DNA from: Polynucleobacter sp. IMCC 30228
Lineage (GTDB): Bacteria; Pseudomonadota; Gammaproteobacteria; Burkholderiales; Burkholderiaceae
Length of the DNA stretch: 64,000 nt
Assembly (NCBI RefSeq): GCF_021395205.1
Contig: NZ_JAJVCS010000001.1
Location: 1-64,000 of the forward strand
Direction: 5' to 3'
The notes below the pieces were generated by a model. The model saw only the letters and a list, made by a program, of their open reading frames with translations. It ran no database searches and had not been told where the DNA came from. Shown in pieces: positions 36,485 through 47,352 of this stretch; the stretch's first letter is position 1; the number at the start of each line of letters is the position of its first letter. The position numbers and the translations under genes are program-made.

Positions 36485-37453
36485 CTAAGTAGCCAGCAAT
36501 TGCCTAAAGTAAGCAATGGTTTCTTTTAGGCCATCTTCTAATGCCACCTTCGGCTGCCAACCCAACTTGGCTTTCGCTAAGGCAATATCGGGTTGCCGTT
36601 GCTTGGGGTCATCTGCGGGTAAGGGCTCAAAGACTAATTTCGACTTACTACCCGATAATTTCAAGATCGCCTCGGCCAAAGCCAACATGGTGAACTCACC
36701 TGGATTGCCAATATTGACTGGCCCGATAAAGTCTGCTGGCGCATCCATCATCGACATCATTGCGGCAATTAAATCATCGACATAACAAAAACTGCGGGTC
36801 TGTTGGCCATCGCCATAAATAGTAATGTCTTTACCCTGTAAGGCCTGCACAATAAAATTACTAACAACGCGCCCATCGTTGGGATGCATTCTGGGGCCAT
36901 ACGTGTTAAAGATGCGCACGACCTTAATTTCTAATGCATGTTGACGATAGTAATCAAAAAATAAAGTTTCAGCGCAACGCTTGCCTTCGTCATAGCAACT
37001 ACGAATCCCAATCGGGTTGACTCTGCCCCAATAGGCCTCAGGTTGGGGATGCACTTCGGGATCGCCATAAACCTCGCTAGTAGACGCTTGCAAAATACGC
37101 GCGCGCGTACGCTTGGCTAAGCCGAGCATATTGATTGCGCCATGCACACTGGTTTTAGTCGTCTGTACAGGATCGTGTTGATAGTGCACTGGCGATGCTG
37201 GACAAGCTAAATTATAAATTTGGTTTACTTCTACATATAGCGGAAAGGTAACGTCGTGGCGCATGACTTCTAAATGGGGGTTACCCAATAAATGCGCTAA
37301 GTTTTGTTTACTACCTGTAAAAAAATTATCCACGACTAGAACTTCTTCGCCACGCTCCAATAAACGTTCGGTCAGATGTGAGCCTAAAAAACCGGCACCG
37401 CCAGTGATGAGAATTTTTTTATTACCCAGCTGACTGCTTGCATTACTTGCCAT
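36485..37453 (-). CDS. UDP-glucuronate decarboxylase (UDP-xylose synthase), SDR family
   Basis: The 322-residue protein has the NAD loop [12 protein letters not shown], the UXS signature [38 protein letters not shown] with the YxxxK pair, and [10 protein letters not shown]. This matches UXS-type enzymes converting UDP-glucuronate to UDP-xylose. No UDP-glucose dehydrogenase is in the window. It is about 4 kb from the polysaccharide genes and may feed them. Confidence 0.9.
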   Translation of the reverse strand: MASNASSQLGNKKILITGGAGFLGSHLTERLLERGEEVLVVDNFFTGSKQNLAHLLGNPHLEVMRHDVTFPLYVEVNQIYNLACPASPVHYQHDPVQTTKTSVHGAINMLGLAKRTRARILQASTSEVYGDPEVHPQPEAYWGRVNPIGIRSCYDEGKRCAETLFFDYYRQHALEIKVVRIFNTYGPRMHPNDGRVVSNFIVQALQGKDITIYGDGQQTRSFCYVDDLIAAMMSMMDAPADFIGPVNIGNPGEFTMLALAEAILKLSGSKSKLVFEPLPADDPKQRQPDIALAKAKLGWQPKVALEDGLKETIAYFRQLLAT

Positions 37454-37521
37454 GATTAGCCTAAATGAGTGGAACCTAAAGGTGATTTGCTAATAAAAAA
37501 TGAGTTAAGGTATTTTAGCCC

Positions 37522-37989
37522 CTAGAGCTCAGCCCCATCTTGTGGCACATCCCAGCTCGCTGAGCGATAAGCCACGATAACCTCTATGAGAATCATAACC
37601 ATTGCCGTCATAAAAGCGACAATACCCAGCACGAATGTGCCCACGGCAAAGCCCGAACGCACAACTTGTGCAGCGCCCGCTTGTACAAAAAAGAGCTCTA
37701 GAATTGTGCAAGAAATAAAAAAACCACTTAACACATCAAAAAAAATGCCCGCGGTACATAAGCGACCGCGCATCTTAAATTCTTTAAGCTCACCCAAATA
37801 ATGCGTGCGTAAATCTACCGAAATAGTAGAACCTCCGTAAAGTTCATTTTGGACAAAGCGCATTCGATCAACATTACGTGCTAAGCGAGCTGTAATGGCT
37901 GACAATAAAGTTGCAATTGCAGTTAGCAAGAAAACGGGCGCCAAAGCCAGTTGAATATTGGCGGTAACGTTGGTAATTGACAAGTCCAT
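37522..37989 (-). CDS. DUF2721 family membrane protein
   Basis: The 155-residue product starts MDLSITNVTANIQLALAPVFLL and has three or four hydrophobic helices, with RLARNVDRMR after the first, a DUF2721 trait. No function is known. The start at 37989 is preferred over an upstream ATG inside uppP. It lies 19 bases after the uppP stop and is probably co-transcribed. Confidence 0.82.
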   Translation of the reverse strand: MDLSITNVTANIQLALAPVFLLTAIATLLSAITARLARNVDRMRFVQNELYGGSTISVDLRTHYLGELKEFKMRGRLCTAGIFFDVLSGFFISCTILELFFVQAGAAQVVRSGFAVGTFVLGIVAFMTAMVMILIEVIVAYRSASWDVPQDGAEL

Positions 37990-38008
37990 TGCGTTCTTTC
38001 TAATCTCT

Positions 38009-38896
38009 CTAATGGGTCCAGGCAATGAAGCCGGTATAGCTGGTAATTAAAATGAAGGCACCAAAAATAATCCGGTACCAAGCAAAGGGTATAAATGTAT
38101 GGCTAGCAACATAGTGAATTAACCAACGCACACATATAAAGGCGGCAATAAAGGCAGCCACAAAGCCAAAAATTAACGCCAAGGTAAAGTCGGCGGGACT
38201 CACTAATAGTTGCGCAGTGGGTGCTTTAGAGAGCTTCAGTAATTCATAGATGGTCGCGCCTCCAATTACTGGTATGGCCAAGAAAAAAGAAAACTCGGTG
38301 GCAACGGTACGTGGCAAACCCATCAGCATGCCGCCAATGATGGTCGCGCCCGAACGTGAGGTGCCCGGTATTAAAGCCGCACATTGCGCTAAGCCCACCT
38401 TTAAAGCGTCAAAAGGGGAGAGGTCATCGACCGAATGAATGGAGCGCCCCAACCGTGATTGGGAGCCCAGTTGAGGGCCTGCTTGAGCTTGACGTTTTTC
38501 AGCCCAAAATATGATCAGTGCGCCAGCAATAAAAGCCAGTGCAACGGGGATTGGTGCAAATAAATAATTTTTGATATATTTTCCAAAAAGAATTCCAAGG
38601 ACCGCCGCAGGAATTGTGGCAATGACTAAATTGAGGATAAACCGTCTTGAGCTTGCACGACTACCTAAAGAAATGACCACTTGCCATAATTTCTGCCGAT
38701 ACTCCCAGCAAACTGCCAAAATGGCGCCAAATTGAATGATGATTTCAAAAGCCTTGCCATGGCCATCATTAAAATGGAGTAAATCGCCTACTAGAATAAG
38801 GTGCCCAGTGCTGGAAATGGGCAAAAATTCTGTGAGCCCTTCAACTACCCCCAAAATGACTGCTTTAATTAAGAAAATGAGATCCATAGCCCGCAT
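38009..38896 (-). CDS. uppP: Undecaprenyl-diphosphatase UppP (BacA)
   Basis: The 295-residue membrane enzyme recycles undecaprenyl pyrophosphate to the monophosphate, the shared lipid carrier for peptidoglycan and O-antigen. Two signature loops are visible: [15 protein letters not shown] near 19-33, and [15 protein letters not shown] near 196-210. About eight hydrophobic helices are present. Confidence 0.95.
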   Translation of the reverse strand: MRAMDLIFLIKAVILGVVEGLTEFLPISSTGHLILVGDLLHFNDGHGKAFEIIIQFGAILAVCWEYRQKLWQVVISLGSRASSRRFILNLVIATIPAAVLGILFGKYIKNYLFAPIPVALAFIAGALIIFWAEKRQAQAGPQLGSQSRLGRSIHSVDDLSPFDALKVGLAQCAALIPGTSRSGATIIGGMLMGLPRTVATEFSFFLAIPVIGGATIYELLKLSKAPTAQLLVSPADFTLALIFGFVAAFIAAFICVRWLIHYVASHTFIPFAWYRIIFGAFILITSYTGFIAWTH

Positions 38897-38998
38897 ATTA
38901 AAGCCTTATCCCGTAAATTCCTGTAGAAATGGCGATGCAAGGCCCATTTTGGCATTTGGCCTTAAACTTCAGGTCATATTGAGAAGCCTTGGATTGAC

Positions 38999-40684
38999 AT
39001 GAGTTGGTTTGCCTGCCCCTTGAATTTGCGTCTGAGATTACCGCTAAGGTGTATTTACTCTACTGTCATGGTAGGTCTAGTGGGCTCGTTTGTAATTACT
39101 GCAGCCCTTGCGCAAACCGGAGCGCAGCCAGCTTCTCCAAATGTCACCATTCAAGGTCAACCCGAAGCCATTACAAAACCCCGCTCAGGAATTCCTAAGC
39201 CACTAACAGCGGCTGACTTAACGGGCTTGCAAATTCCTCCCGATATGGTGGTGAGGCAAAACTTGGGGGTGCCAACTCAACCCAGCGCGTCTAATTTATT
39301 AAGTTCCAACCCATTTAATATTGCCCCTGGACAAGCAATTGATTTAATGGGGCTCTACCAAGAGGCTGCTTTTAGCGATCCCGTTTTAAATAGCGCCCGC
39401 TTTTTATATGAGTCAAAACAAGAATTATTTTGGCAGGGGCTCTCCGTACTCATGCCGCAAATTGTTGCCTCTCCCGGATTAACCCGCTACTACCAACATG
39501 CTGCCAATAATTCAGCGCTGCAAACCTTCACAGGTAATAGTCGCGTTTACGGACAACGAAATTATGCGGTCACTTTGACCCAGCCTTTATTCAATGCTAG
39601 TGCTTTTGAAGTATTTAGACAGGGCGACTTAAATACTAAAGTTGCTGATATGGGTTTTTACCAAGCCCAACAAGATTTAGTGTTACGCGTGTCGCAAGCT
39701 TATTTTGATGTGCTCTATAGCCAAGATAATGTGGCGTTATTTAAATCGAAAATTGGCTTGATTAAACAGCAGCTCAATGCTGCCAAAGCACGCTTTGAGG
39801 CTGGCCTAGCAACAATTGTGGATGTCAATATTGCTCAAGCAGGCTATGACTTAGCAATCTCTCAAGAAATTACTGCGCAAGCCGATTTAGTAGTGAAGCG
39901 GGGCATCTTAGAGCAGCTAGTAGGGCGGCCCGTACCAGCGCTAAAGCCGCTAGCTAAGGAAGCCAAAATTGACGGGGTGGTCAGGGATCCACGCGCCAAA
40001 GTGACAGAGGCATTACCAGCCCCATCCGAAAATATTAACCCGCAATTACCTCCCGGGCAAACTTTGAACGATTGGATTCATCAAGCTGAGAACGCCAATT
40101 TTGGGGTCTTGGGCGCCTTACTCAATGTGGATATTGCCTCAAGTAACTATCGCGCTGCTTTAGCAACCAATTACCCCACCCTCAATTTTGTTGGTTCTGC
40201 TGCATACAACAGTAATAATGGTGTGACCTTTAGTAATATTTCCGCTTCACAAAATATCTACAACAATACGGTAGCACTAAATTTAAATATTCCGATTTTC
40301 TCGGGTGGCTACAACTCTTCGCTGATTCGTCAAAATGCCGCGCTTGTAGATAAAGCCAAGTCGGACTATGACAATTTACGGCGTACGGCAGCACAAAATA
40401 CGCGCCAAGCTTTTACTGGATTTTATGGCGGTCTAGCGAGTGTCAAGGCCTACGAGGCGGCTGAACGCTCCACTACCTCTGCAGCTGAATCAAGCCAACT
40501 GGGTTTTGAGGTTGGCACCTTAATTAGTATTGATGTGTTGTTGGCATTTGACGCCCTGATTAACACTCGGCTGTCTTTAAATCAGGCTCGTTACAACACC
40601 ATCATGAATGCGCTGAAATTAAAATCGTATGCGGGTACCTTAACGGATTCGGACTTAACTAGCATCAATGGCTTGCTTAGATAA
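38999..40684 (+). CDS. TolC-family outer membrane efflux/secretion protein
   Basis: The 561-residue protein has a signal peptide (hydrophobic VGLVGSFVITAALA, cleavage near ALAQTG about residue 40), a roughly 75-residue Pro/Gln/Ser-rich linker, then an OEP domain with VDLVLRVSQAYFDVL-like helices, AKARFEAGLATIVDVNIAQAGY and ARYNTIMNALKLKSYAGTL. Such proteins form trimeric channels for type I secretion or efflux. No inner-membrane partner is adjacent. Its 3' end overlaps waaC by 30 bases, in opposite orientation. Confidence 0.88.
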   Translation: MSWFACPLNLRLRLPLRCIYSTVMVGLVGSFVITAALAQTGAQPASPNVTIQGQPEAITKPRSGIPKPLTAADLTGLQIPPDMVVRQNLGVPTQPSASNLLSSNPFNIAPGQAIDLMGLYQEAAFSDPVLNSARFLYESKQELFWQGLSVLMPQIVASPGLTRYYQHAANNSALQTFTGNSRVYGQRNYAVTLTQPLFNASAFEVFRQGDLNTKVADMGFYQAQQDLVLRVSQAYFDVLYSQDNVALFKSKIGLIKQQLNAAKARFEAGLATIVDVNIAQAGYDLAISQEITAQADLVVKRGILEQLVGRPVPALKPLAKEAKIDGVVRDPRAKVTEALPAPSENINPQLPPGQTLNDWIHQAENANFGVLGALLNVDIASSNYRAALATNYPTLNFVGSAAYNSNNGVTFSNISASQNIYNNTVALNLNIPIFSGGYNSSLIRQNAALVDKAKSDYDNLRRTAAQNTRQAFTGFYGGLASVKAYEAAERSTTSAAESSQLGFEVGTLISIDVLLAFDALINTRLSLNQARYNTIMNALKLKSYAGTLTDSDLTSINGLLR

Positions 40685-41728
40685 AGCGCTTTGGCTTGCT
40701 TTCAATAAGCGCTCAGCAACCGCGAGCACTGTTTTCGCCGCTGGTGGGTTTTTCAGATCACCCAAATTGCAAATCGCTTCTGACCAGTAGCCCTCCGTTT
40801 TCCATTTCGGTGAATCACAATATAGTTCAATCGTAGGTCTAGCTAAGACTGCGGCTAAATGCGTTAAGCCCGTGTCCACCCCAATGGTTAATTGGGCGCC
40901 AACGACGACAGCAAAAGCTTCTTTGATCGAAAACGCGGTTGGTACTACAGCGCCATCAATTTCTTTGGCAATGAGTTCACTGGTTAATTTTTCTGCTGCA
41001 CTGCCCCACGGCAAAATGATCTGCAAGCCTTGTTCGGCTAGCCCTTGACCTAAAGTAATCCAGTTTTTATTGGGCCAGCGTTTAGCCTCTCGAGCAGTCG
41101 CATGAAAAAATACCACGTAATTTTGGCTAATGCTATTTTGAGTGGCGGAGATTAAACCCTCGACCCATGCTTGGGGATAAAAATAGGGGGGTTGTTGCTG
41201 GCGATTCAGTAATGGCCAATCAAAAGCAGCACTCATAACCCAACGCGAACGATCAACTGCATGACATTGGCGAGGCACTTGCACGGCTTGCGTATAAAAA
41301 CGCCGAGCAATTGGCTCATAACCCGAGTATTCGGTGGCATTAGCGAGGCCTGCTACGACAGTAGTCGAGGTTTTCTTAGTCATGGCACAAACTAAAGCCG
41401 ACTTTAAAAGTCCTTGGGTTTCAATTACTACATCATAGGTCTGCGCTTGTAAGTGTTTACGAAAAGCAAAAAATTCCTGCCAGGTTTTTAAGCTGAAGAT
41501 ATTGTTTCTCCAGCGCCTTAACGCAATGGGGATAATGCGATCAATACCTCGCAAGCCATTACGCGAGCGCAAGGGCTCTAGTAAATCAAGATAGGCCTCT
41601 TCAACTACCCAATCAATTTGTGCCTCTGGAAGGTGTTCTCGCAAATCCCAAACGAGGGGTAGGTTATGTAAGACATCTCCTAAAGAAGATAACTTCACGA
41701 TCAAAATGCGGATGTGTGCTGAACTCAT
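40655..41728 (-). CDS. waaC: Lipopolysaccharide heptosyltransferase I
   Basis: The 357-residue GT9 protein begins IRILIVKLSSLGDVLHNLPLVWDL and has IDWVVEEAY, a VVIETQGLLKSALV segment, and the donor-binding GVDTGLTHLAAVLARPT. It adds the first ADP-heptose to Kdo in the LPS inner core. It ends the minus-strand rhamnose operon, 29 bases after rfbC. Confidence 0.92.
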   Translation of the reverse strand: MSSAHIRILIVKLSSLGDVLHNLPLVWDLREHLPEAQIDWVVEEAYLDLLEPLRSRNGLRGIDRIIPIALRRWRNNIFSLKTWQEFFAFRKHLQAQTYDVVIETQGLLKSALVCAMTKKTSTTVVAGLANATEYSGYEPIARRFYTQAVQVPRQCHAVDRSRWVMSAAFDWPLLNRQQQPPYFYPQAWVEGLISATQNSISQNYVVFFHATAREAKRWPNKNWITLGQGLAEQGLQIILPWGSAAEKLTSELIAKEIDGAVVPTAFSIKEAFAVVVGAQLTIGVDTGLTHLAAVLARPTIELYCDSPKWKTEGYWSEAICNLGDLKNPPAAKTVLAVAERLLKASQSALSKQAIDAS

Positions 41729-41757
41729 ACCGCTAATTATCTTGCTTTTTTAAAAGA

Positions 41758-42315
41758 CTAGAATTTTGGCGCTTGATTCCACGCAAAGCCAGTTAAGTCT
41801 TTGGCATTCATAGTCGGCTCTATTCCCTCTGGAATGGGCCATACAACCCCTACCGTGGGATCATTCCAAGCTAAACAACGCTCACCTTGGGGGTAATAAT
41901 AATCAGTCGTCTTATACAGAAACTCAGCAGCATCCGAGAGCACAAAAAAACCATGGGCAAACCCTGCTGGAATCCACATTTGCCGATGATTTTGCGCGCT
42001 TAACTCTGCCCCGACCCATTTCCCAAAGTGGGCTGATGACTGGCGTAAATCAACTGCGACATCAAAGACTGCGCCGGCAGTAACGCGTACCAATTTACCT
42101 TGGGTTTTTTCTACTTGGTAATGCAAGCCGCGTAGCGTGTTCTTTTTCGAGAAAGATTGGTTATCTTGGACAAACTCGGCCTGAATACCCGTTGCCGCAA
42201 GAAACTGGGCTGCATTGAACGACTCATAAAACCAGCCCCGCTCATCGCCAAAGACTTTGGGTTCTAAAACTAAGACCTCAGGAATACGGGTTGGTGTTAC
42301 CAATAAATTACTCAT
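41758..42315 (-). CDS. rfbC: dTDP-4-dehydrorhamnose 3,5-epimerase
   Basis: The 185-residue cupin enzyme has EPKVFGDERGWFYESFN, NQSFSKKNTLRGLHYQ with the catalytic His, and AVDLRQSSAHFGKWVG and PAGFAHGFFVL. It is the third step in dTDP-L-rhamnose synthesis. The ATG at 42315 (MSNLLVTPTRI) is 14 bases after the rfbA stop; the frame opens further upstream inside rfbA. Confidence 0.95.
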   Translation of the reverse strand: MSNLLVTPTRIPEVLVLEPKVFGDERGWFYESFNAAQFLAATGIQAEFVQDNQSFSKKNTLRGLHYQVEKTQGKLVRVTAGAVFDVAVDLRQSSAHFGKWVGAELSAQNHRQMWIPAGFAHGFFVLSDAAEFLYKTTDYYYPQGERCLAWNDPTVGVVWPIPEGIEPTMNAKDLTGFAWNQAPKF

Positions 42316-42328
42316 GCGCCACTCATCC

Positions 42329-43210
42329 TCAGTCTTTTTCTTGCAAGATGCGTTGCAGATATTGACCGTAGCCACTTTTCATCATTTGGCTAGCGATTTT
42401 TTCAACGCCTGCGGCTGTAATCCATCCTTGCCGATAGGCAATTTCTTCTGGGCAAGCCACCATTAAACCTTGGCGTTTTTGTAAGGTGGCAATAAAACCT
42501 GCAGCATCTAATAAGGAATCGTGTGTGCCTGTATCTAGCCACGCAAAACCCCGGCCCATGATTTCAACATTGAGTTGACCTGCCTGCAAATAATGTCGAT
42601 TCACATCGGTAATTTCTAATTCACCACGCGCGCTCGGTTTAATTCCTGCGGCAATCTCACAGACTTGCGAGTCATAAAAATACAGGCCTGTAACCGCATA
42701 ATTACTACGCGGCTTGAGTGGCTTTTCGGCAATTGAAATGGCTTTGAACTGCGTATCAAATTCAACTACTCCATACCGTTCTGGATCTTGCACATGATAG
42801 GCAAAGACTGTGGCTCCCGTAGTTTGCCGATCGGCACGGTGTAATTGATTGACTAATTCATGGCCGTAAAAAATATTGTCACCCAAAACTAATGCGCTAG
42901 GGTCTTGGCCAATAAATGATTTCCCGAGAATAAATGCTTGGGCTAAGCCATCGGGCGAAGGTTGCACCTTATATTGAATTTGCAATCCCCATTGCGAGCC
43001 GTCGCCCAGCAACTCTTGAAAGCGAGGAGTATCGTGCGGAGTAGAAATTAATAAAACTTCCCGAATACCCGCAAGCATTAAGGTGCTTAAAGGGTAATAC
43101 ACCATGGGCTTGTCATAAATTGGCATCAGCTGTTTTGAAACAGCTTGGGTTACTGGGTATAAACGCGTACCCGAGCCCCCCGCTAAAATAATTCCCTTGC
43201 GCTTATTCAT
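42329..43210 (-). CDS. rfbA: Glucose-1-phosphate thymidylyltransferase
   Basis: The 293-residue enzyme makes dTDP-glucose, the first step of the pathway. Signatures: [22 protein letters not shown] near 5-26, [26 protein letters not shown] and [21 protein letters not shown]. Its start overlaps the rfbD stop by eight bases. Confidence 0.96.
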   Translation of the reverse strand: MNKRKGIILAGGSGTRLYPVTQAVSKQLMPIYDKPMVYYPLSTLMLAGIREVLLISTPHDTPRFQELLGDGSQWGLQIQYKVQPSPDGLAQAFILGKSFIGQDPSALVLGDNIFYGHELVNQLHRADRQTTGATVFAYHVQDPERYGVVEFDTQFKAISIAEKPLKPRSNYAVTGLYFYDSQVCEIAAGIKPSARGELEITDVNRHYLQAGQLNVEIMGRGFAWLDTGTHDSLLDAAGFIATLQKRQGLMVACPEEIAYRQGWITAAGVEKIASQMMKSGYGQYLQRILQEKD

Positions 43211-44183
43211 TTGACTTCATCATCTCTTGTTTACCCTGCTTTACTAACTGCTGAACATAATCAATCACGGCTGGCTGCCAATGAGGAAAGTCGGGAACGC
43301 CATTGGCACTCGCGGCTAATCGATCGGCAAAGACCCCTTTTAGCTTCGTATTAGCCATTTTAGAGTTGTTTGGTCGCGGGGCTGGAGTTGGGTAATCTTT
43401 AGTGGGAATGGGACGGATATTTGCTACTTGCAGTTTTAGGGTGGCGCCAGCGTCTAGCGCAGTTTGCACCACCAAACAAGCCAATTGATACCAGGTCGTT
43501 TCACCATCAGGTACAGCATGATAAATACCTGATGCAAATGGCTGAGCGATAAAGTCTAAACTTATTTGCGCTAACCAAGCTGCGCTAGTTGGCACCCCAA
43601 ATTGATCACTCACAATGGCTAGTTGCTCACGTTCTTTCGCCAAACGTAAAATGGTGCGAATAAAATTAGCGCCATCGCCATAGACCCAACTGGTTCTAAA
43701 AATTGCATAGTGGGGTGCTAATGCAATGATTGCTGCTTCTCCAGCAGCTTTACTTGCCCCATAAATGCTCAGTGGTGCTGGTAAATCAGTCTCTAGATAG
43801 GCGGCTTCTTTTTTACCGTCAAAAACATAATCGCTTGAGTAGTGTAATAAAGTTGCATTCGTTTTAGCGGCGTACTCGGCCATGATTTGCACTGCAGTAG
43901 CGTTAATCGCAAACGCGCGTTCTTTGTCGGTTTCAGCCCGATCGACTGCGGTATAGGCCGCAGCGTTAATAATGAGCTTAGGCTGCTGTTTTTTTAAAAG
44001 CTGTCCAAGTGCTAAGGGATTTTCTAAATCACAAGCGTTGGGCTCCTCATTGCTGCCAACGCCCCGCCCAATAAAAATAATATCTTGCTGTACATGATTA
44101 CTTAGGGCATTTTGAAACGCGCGCCCTAACTGCCCATTCTTTCCAAAAACCAGAATCTTACTAAATGAATGACTAAGCGACAT
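43203..44183 (-). CDS. rfbD: dTDP-4-dehydrorhamnose reductase
   Basis: The 326-residue SDR has [14 protein letters not shown] (NADPH loop), [22 protein letters not shown] and [11 protein letters not shown] with the catalytic Tyr/Lys. It does the last step to dTDP-L-rhamnose. It overlaps rfbB by 11 bases and rfbA by eight. Confidence 0.95.
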   Translation of the reverse strand: MSLSHSFSKILVFGKNGQLGRAFQNALSNHVQQDIIFIGRGVGSNEEPNACDLENPLALGQLLKKQQPKLIINAAAYTAVDRAETDKERAFAINATAVQIMAEYAAKTNATLLHYSSDYVFDGKKEAAYLETDLPAPLSIYGASKAAGEAAIIALAPHYAIFRTSWVYGDGANFIRTILRLAKEREQLAIVSDQFGVPTSAAWLAQISLDFIAQPFASGIYHAVPDGETTWYQLACLVVQTALDAGATLKLQVANIRPIPTKDYPTPAPRPNNSKMANTKLKGVFADRLAASANGVPDFPHWQPAVIDYVQQLVKQGKQEMMKSNE

Positions 44184-45234
44184 AATGCTGATTAATCCAA
44201 TCGCGGTAAGAGCCGCTTTGCACTCCAGCCACCCATTCCGGATTAGCTAGATACCACTCTACGGTTTTCCGAATGCCTGTAGCAAAAGTTTCCGCTGGCT
44301 TCCAGCCAAGTTCTCGCTCTAGCTTGCTCGCATCAATTGCATAGCGCCGATCATGCCCTGGCCGATCGGTTACAAAACGAATTTGCTCAGCATAAGATCC
44401 GCCGCTTGAGCGGGGTCTAAGCTCATCTAGAATCGAGCAAATCGTGTTGACGACCTCTAAGTTCGTTTTTTCATTCCAGCCACCCACGTTATAGGTTTCC
44501 CCCAGAGTCCCTTTTTCAAGTACACGTCGAATTGCCGCGCAATGATCACCCACATAAAGCCAATCGCGCACTTGCATGCCGTCACCATAAATTGGTAGCG
44601 GCTGACCGTTTAAGGCATTCAAAATTACTAGCGGAATCAGCTTCTCGGGAAAATGATAAGGTCCATAATTATTTGAACAATTGGTGGTGAGCACAGGTAA
44701 ACCATAGGTATGAAACCAGGCGCGTACTAAATGATCAGAGGCAGCCTTGGAAGCTGAGTAGGGGCTATTGGGTTCATAGGCCGTAGTTTCTTTAAACGCC
44801 GCAGCGCTTGCTCCTAATGAACCATATACCTCATCAGTAGATACATGTAAAAAGCGAAATTGCTGCTGCGCTTCAGTCGGTAATGAATTCCAATACGTAC
44901 GACTACATTCTAATAAATTAAAACTGCCCAAAATATTCGTTTGAATAAAATCAGCCGGCCCATGAATTGACCGATCGACATGGCTCTCGGCAGCAAAATT
45001 AATAATGGCACGAGGGCGATGCTCTTGGAGAAGATTAGCCACTAAAGTGCTATCGCCAATATCGCCTTGAATAAAAATATGACGGGGGTCTTTTTCGAGC
45101 GGGGCTAAGGTACTTAAATTACCTGCATAAGTCAGTTTGTCTAAATTAATAATACCTTCAGCCTTGGGGTTGGCAAGCCAATCCAAGACAAAATTACTGC
45201 CAATAAAACCTGCCCCACCAGTAACTACAATCAT
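44173..45234 (-). CDS. rfbB: dTDP-glucose 4,6-dehydratase
   Basis: The 353-residue SDR has [24 protein letters not shown], the active-site DEVYG and the [11 protein letters not shown] motif, and RDWLYVGDH. It performs the second step of dTDP-rhamnose synthesis. It is the first enzyme gene of the rfbBDAC set on the minus strand, 27 bases after the putative glycosyltransferase. Confidence 0.96.
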   Translation of the reverse strand: MIVVTGGAGFIGSNFVLDWLANPKAEGIINLDKLTYAGNLSTLAPLEKDPRHIFIQGDIGDSTLVANLLQEHRPRAIINFAAESHVDRSIHGPADFIQTNILGSFNLLECSRTYWNSLPTEAQQQFRFLHVSTDEVYGSLGASAAAFKETTAYEPNSPYSASKAASDHLVRAWFHTYGLPVLTTNCSNNYGPYHFPEKLIPLVILNALNGQPLPIYGDGMQVRDWLYVGDHCAAIRRVLEKGTLGETYNVGGWNEKTNLEVVNTICSILDELRPRSSGGSYAEQIRFVTDRPGHDRRYAIDASKLERELGWKPAETFATGIRKTVEWYLANPEWVAGVQSGSYRDWINQHYVA

Positions 45235-45261
45235 AATGACACGCCCAAATCTTATTTCAGT

Positions 45262-46170
45262 TTATTTAAGAAGATCAAGATACTTATTAAACCGTTTATG
45301 CCCAAATAGTAACCTGCCCAGCCATCGCATGACGCCGATTGTCCAAAAAGTGTGTTTTTTAGCAAGGGGAGGTGGTGGCGGATCAAGGTGACTAGCGCTA
45401 TTGATCAGGGCGCTATTAATATAAATTCGATAGCCTTGTTTGCGTAAATCAGCATGAAAAGCAATATGATCAGACTCCTCTTGCTCTGCCGCATTAACGC
45501 CACTATATCGACCAGCCAGAAAAGCCCCGCGGCGATAAATGCCCAGCCCACCAAATGCAGAGTCAACTTCGATCATGCCTTGATTAGCGTTTAAGTGAAC
45601 CTGCTTAGCCTGTACTGCTAAATTTTGGGCCGCTGACTCACCTAGGATGGGCTCTAGTTTATGCATCTGCACCATACAATCGACTGGACTCCAATCTGGG
45701 TGGCGCAAGGTCCAGACATCATAATAAGTATGCAACTGATTGGCCGTAATTACATCCCACTCTTCGGCTACCTCCCAGCATTGCGCAATCGATTGCGCGG
45801 AAATATGCCGATTAATGCCATCTAAATCGGCCATCGCAATAAAATCTACACCGGCATAGCGGGGATTATTTTGCACCTCTGTCACGATGTAATTACGCGC
45901 ATATGCCAAACGGGCCGTACGCATAGGTATCTGCTTGATTAATCTACCAAAGCTAATGTAATCAAAATTTGGTAAGCGTAATTTTAATGTCGCTAATTGT
46001 TGGATGGTGCCGTCATCCGAATCGCTTTCTACTACTAAGCCATGAATACACTTGAAGTCGCGCATGGCCTCATACAAAGCATCGAGCTCTTGGTTAATAT
46101 GGGCGGCAATATTCCGCGCTGGGCCAGCAATTAATATTTCTGCTTGATCTATCGGCTTTCGCTTTGACAT
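45262..46170 (-). CDS. Putative GT-A glycosyltransferase (CAP59-like)
   Basis: The 302-residue protein begins with EILIAGPARNIA and has VVESDSDDGT, an ADLDGIN site resembling the metal-binding DxD, and a FGGLGIYRRGAF segment. This is reminiscent of fungal CAP59-type mannosyltransferases (GT69-like) rather than classical GT2. A WDVITANQLHTYYDVWTLR stretch is also typical. Acceptor and donor are unknown. ATG at 46170 is preferred; a TTG at 46182 overlapping the preceding gene is possible. No membrane helix. Confidence 0.65.
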   Translation of the reverse strand: MSKRKPIDQAEILIAGPARNIAAHINQELDALYEAMRDFKCIHGLVVESDSDDGTIQQLATLKLRLPNFDYISFGRLIKQIPMRTARLAYARNYIVTEVQNNPRYAGVDFIAMADLDGINRHISAQSIAQCWEVAEEWDVITANQLHTYYDVWTLRHPDWSPVDCMVQMHKLEPILGESAAQNLAVQAKQVHLNANQGMIEVDSAFGGLGIYRRGAFLAGRYSGVNAAEQEESDHIAFHADLRKQGYRIYINSALINSASHLDPPPPPLAKKHTFWTIGVMRWLGRLLFGHKRFNKYLDLLK

Positions 46171-46178
46171 TGCCAAAC

Positions 46179-47258
46179 TCAAGTTAATGCAAAATCATGT
46201 TGAATGGAAGCAATAATCTTTTGAGCAAATGCTGCTGAACTAAACCCTTGAAATTGGGGAGATGCTAAAAATTGCTGACCCGCTATTTGGTATGCCTGAT
46301 AATCTTCTGCAGATAAATCCTTTAGAAAACTATAGAGTGCTCCGTAGGATTGAAATTGACGAAAATCAATAAAGCAATTTTTTGGAATGACTTTTTCTAC
46401 CTCAGGGTCACCCCAATAAATCGGTACACATCCCGCAAATAAACAGTCGAATATTTTTTCGGTAAGGTAGCCACGGATATCACGCGCATTTTCAAAGCAA
46501 ATGCTAAAGCGAGCTTGACTTAAGGCGGTAAATTTACTGTTTACCGGACCACCATAGCTTGGAAAAACGGCTTTGCCCATGAGAAAGGGCGGCACCTTAG
46601 CCAGACGATAGCGCATCTTTCCTAGCATACCAAAGCGCTTTTGGGGTACTTTCCACCCGTGTCCATACAAAACAAAATCGCTTGGTGCATTAGTCTCAAA
46701 CCAGCGAATAGCTTTTACTCGCTCTGAATACAATTCCCGCTCATCCCTGCAATTAGCATGCCGATTACTGGCAATTAAAATACAAAACTGAGGGCGTGCA
46801 CTAAAGCCTAAATTAACTACTTGATGTGGACTAAATTCAGCAGGCAGTGGATTTGGTATCGTCATTGCATGTAATTTTGCTTTAGCAAGCCCTAAGCCGA
46901 TTAGCGACTGTGGATTAGCTTCGAGTAAATTTTTATCCCAAGTAAAAATGCCATCAAACTGCTGCAAATACACAGCGTCTGCATTGGCTTGTACAGTTAA
47001 TTCAGTCTCAAAACGGATTAAATAATTTTTACCTTGACCTTGGGTAATCAGGGGGATTGACTCGATATAGAGATTGAAGTCAGGCTCTTTACCCTGACTA
47101 TGAATTACATCCAGCGTATGTAATTCAATGCCACAAGCTAATGCTTGCGCCTTTAATACACGGAAAGGCTCAAGGCAATCGTCCCGATTGCGCGGGCTTT
47201 GTGGGTTAAATAGATCGTCCTGACCTACCTCCCACCCGACAATACTTCCAATTAGCAT
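46179..47258 (-). CDS. Fucosyltransferase, GT10 family (alpha-1,3/1,4 type)
   Basis: The 359-residue protein has the GT10 donor-binding signature ENARDIRGYLTEKIFDCLFAGCVPIYWGDP near 270-300, followed by NCFIDFRQF. GT10 enzymes transfer L-fucose from GDP-fucose to GlcNAc (or glucose) in alpha-1,3/1,4 linkage; H. pylori FutA/B are the best known bacterial members. GDP-fucose is made by manC-gmd-fcl in the same locus. It is 94 bases from and divergent to a GT11 fucosyltransferase. Confidence 0.88.
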   Translation of the reverse strand: MLIGSIVGWEVGQDDLFNPQSPRNRDDCLEPFRVLKAQALACGIELHTLDVIHSQGKEPDFNLYIESIPLITQGQGKNYLIRFETELTVQANADAVYLQQFDGIFTWDKNLLEANPQSLIGLGLAKAKLHAMTIPNPLPAEFSPHQVVNLGFSARPQFCILIASNRHANCRDERELYSERVKAIRWFETNAPSDFVLYGHGWKVPQKRFGMLGKMRYRLAKVPPFLMGKAVFPSYGGPVNSKFTALSQARFSICFENARDIRGYLTEKIFDCLFAGCVPIYWGDPEVEKVIPKNCFIDFRQFQSYGALYSFLKDLSAEDYQAYQIAGQQFLASPQFQGFSSAAFAQKIIASIQHDFALT

Positions 47259-47352
47259 GAAGAGTTGCTCTATTTAAATTAATCTAAAATTACCTTGCTA
47301 ATAAAGCATAAAACTGTTGTAACACCTTACTTAGTGCTTTAATTATAGAGAT

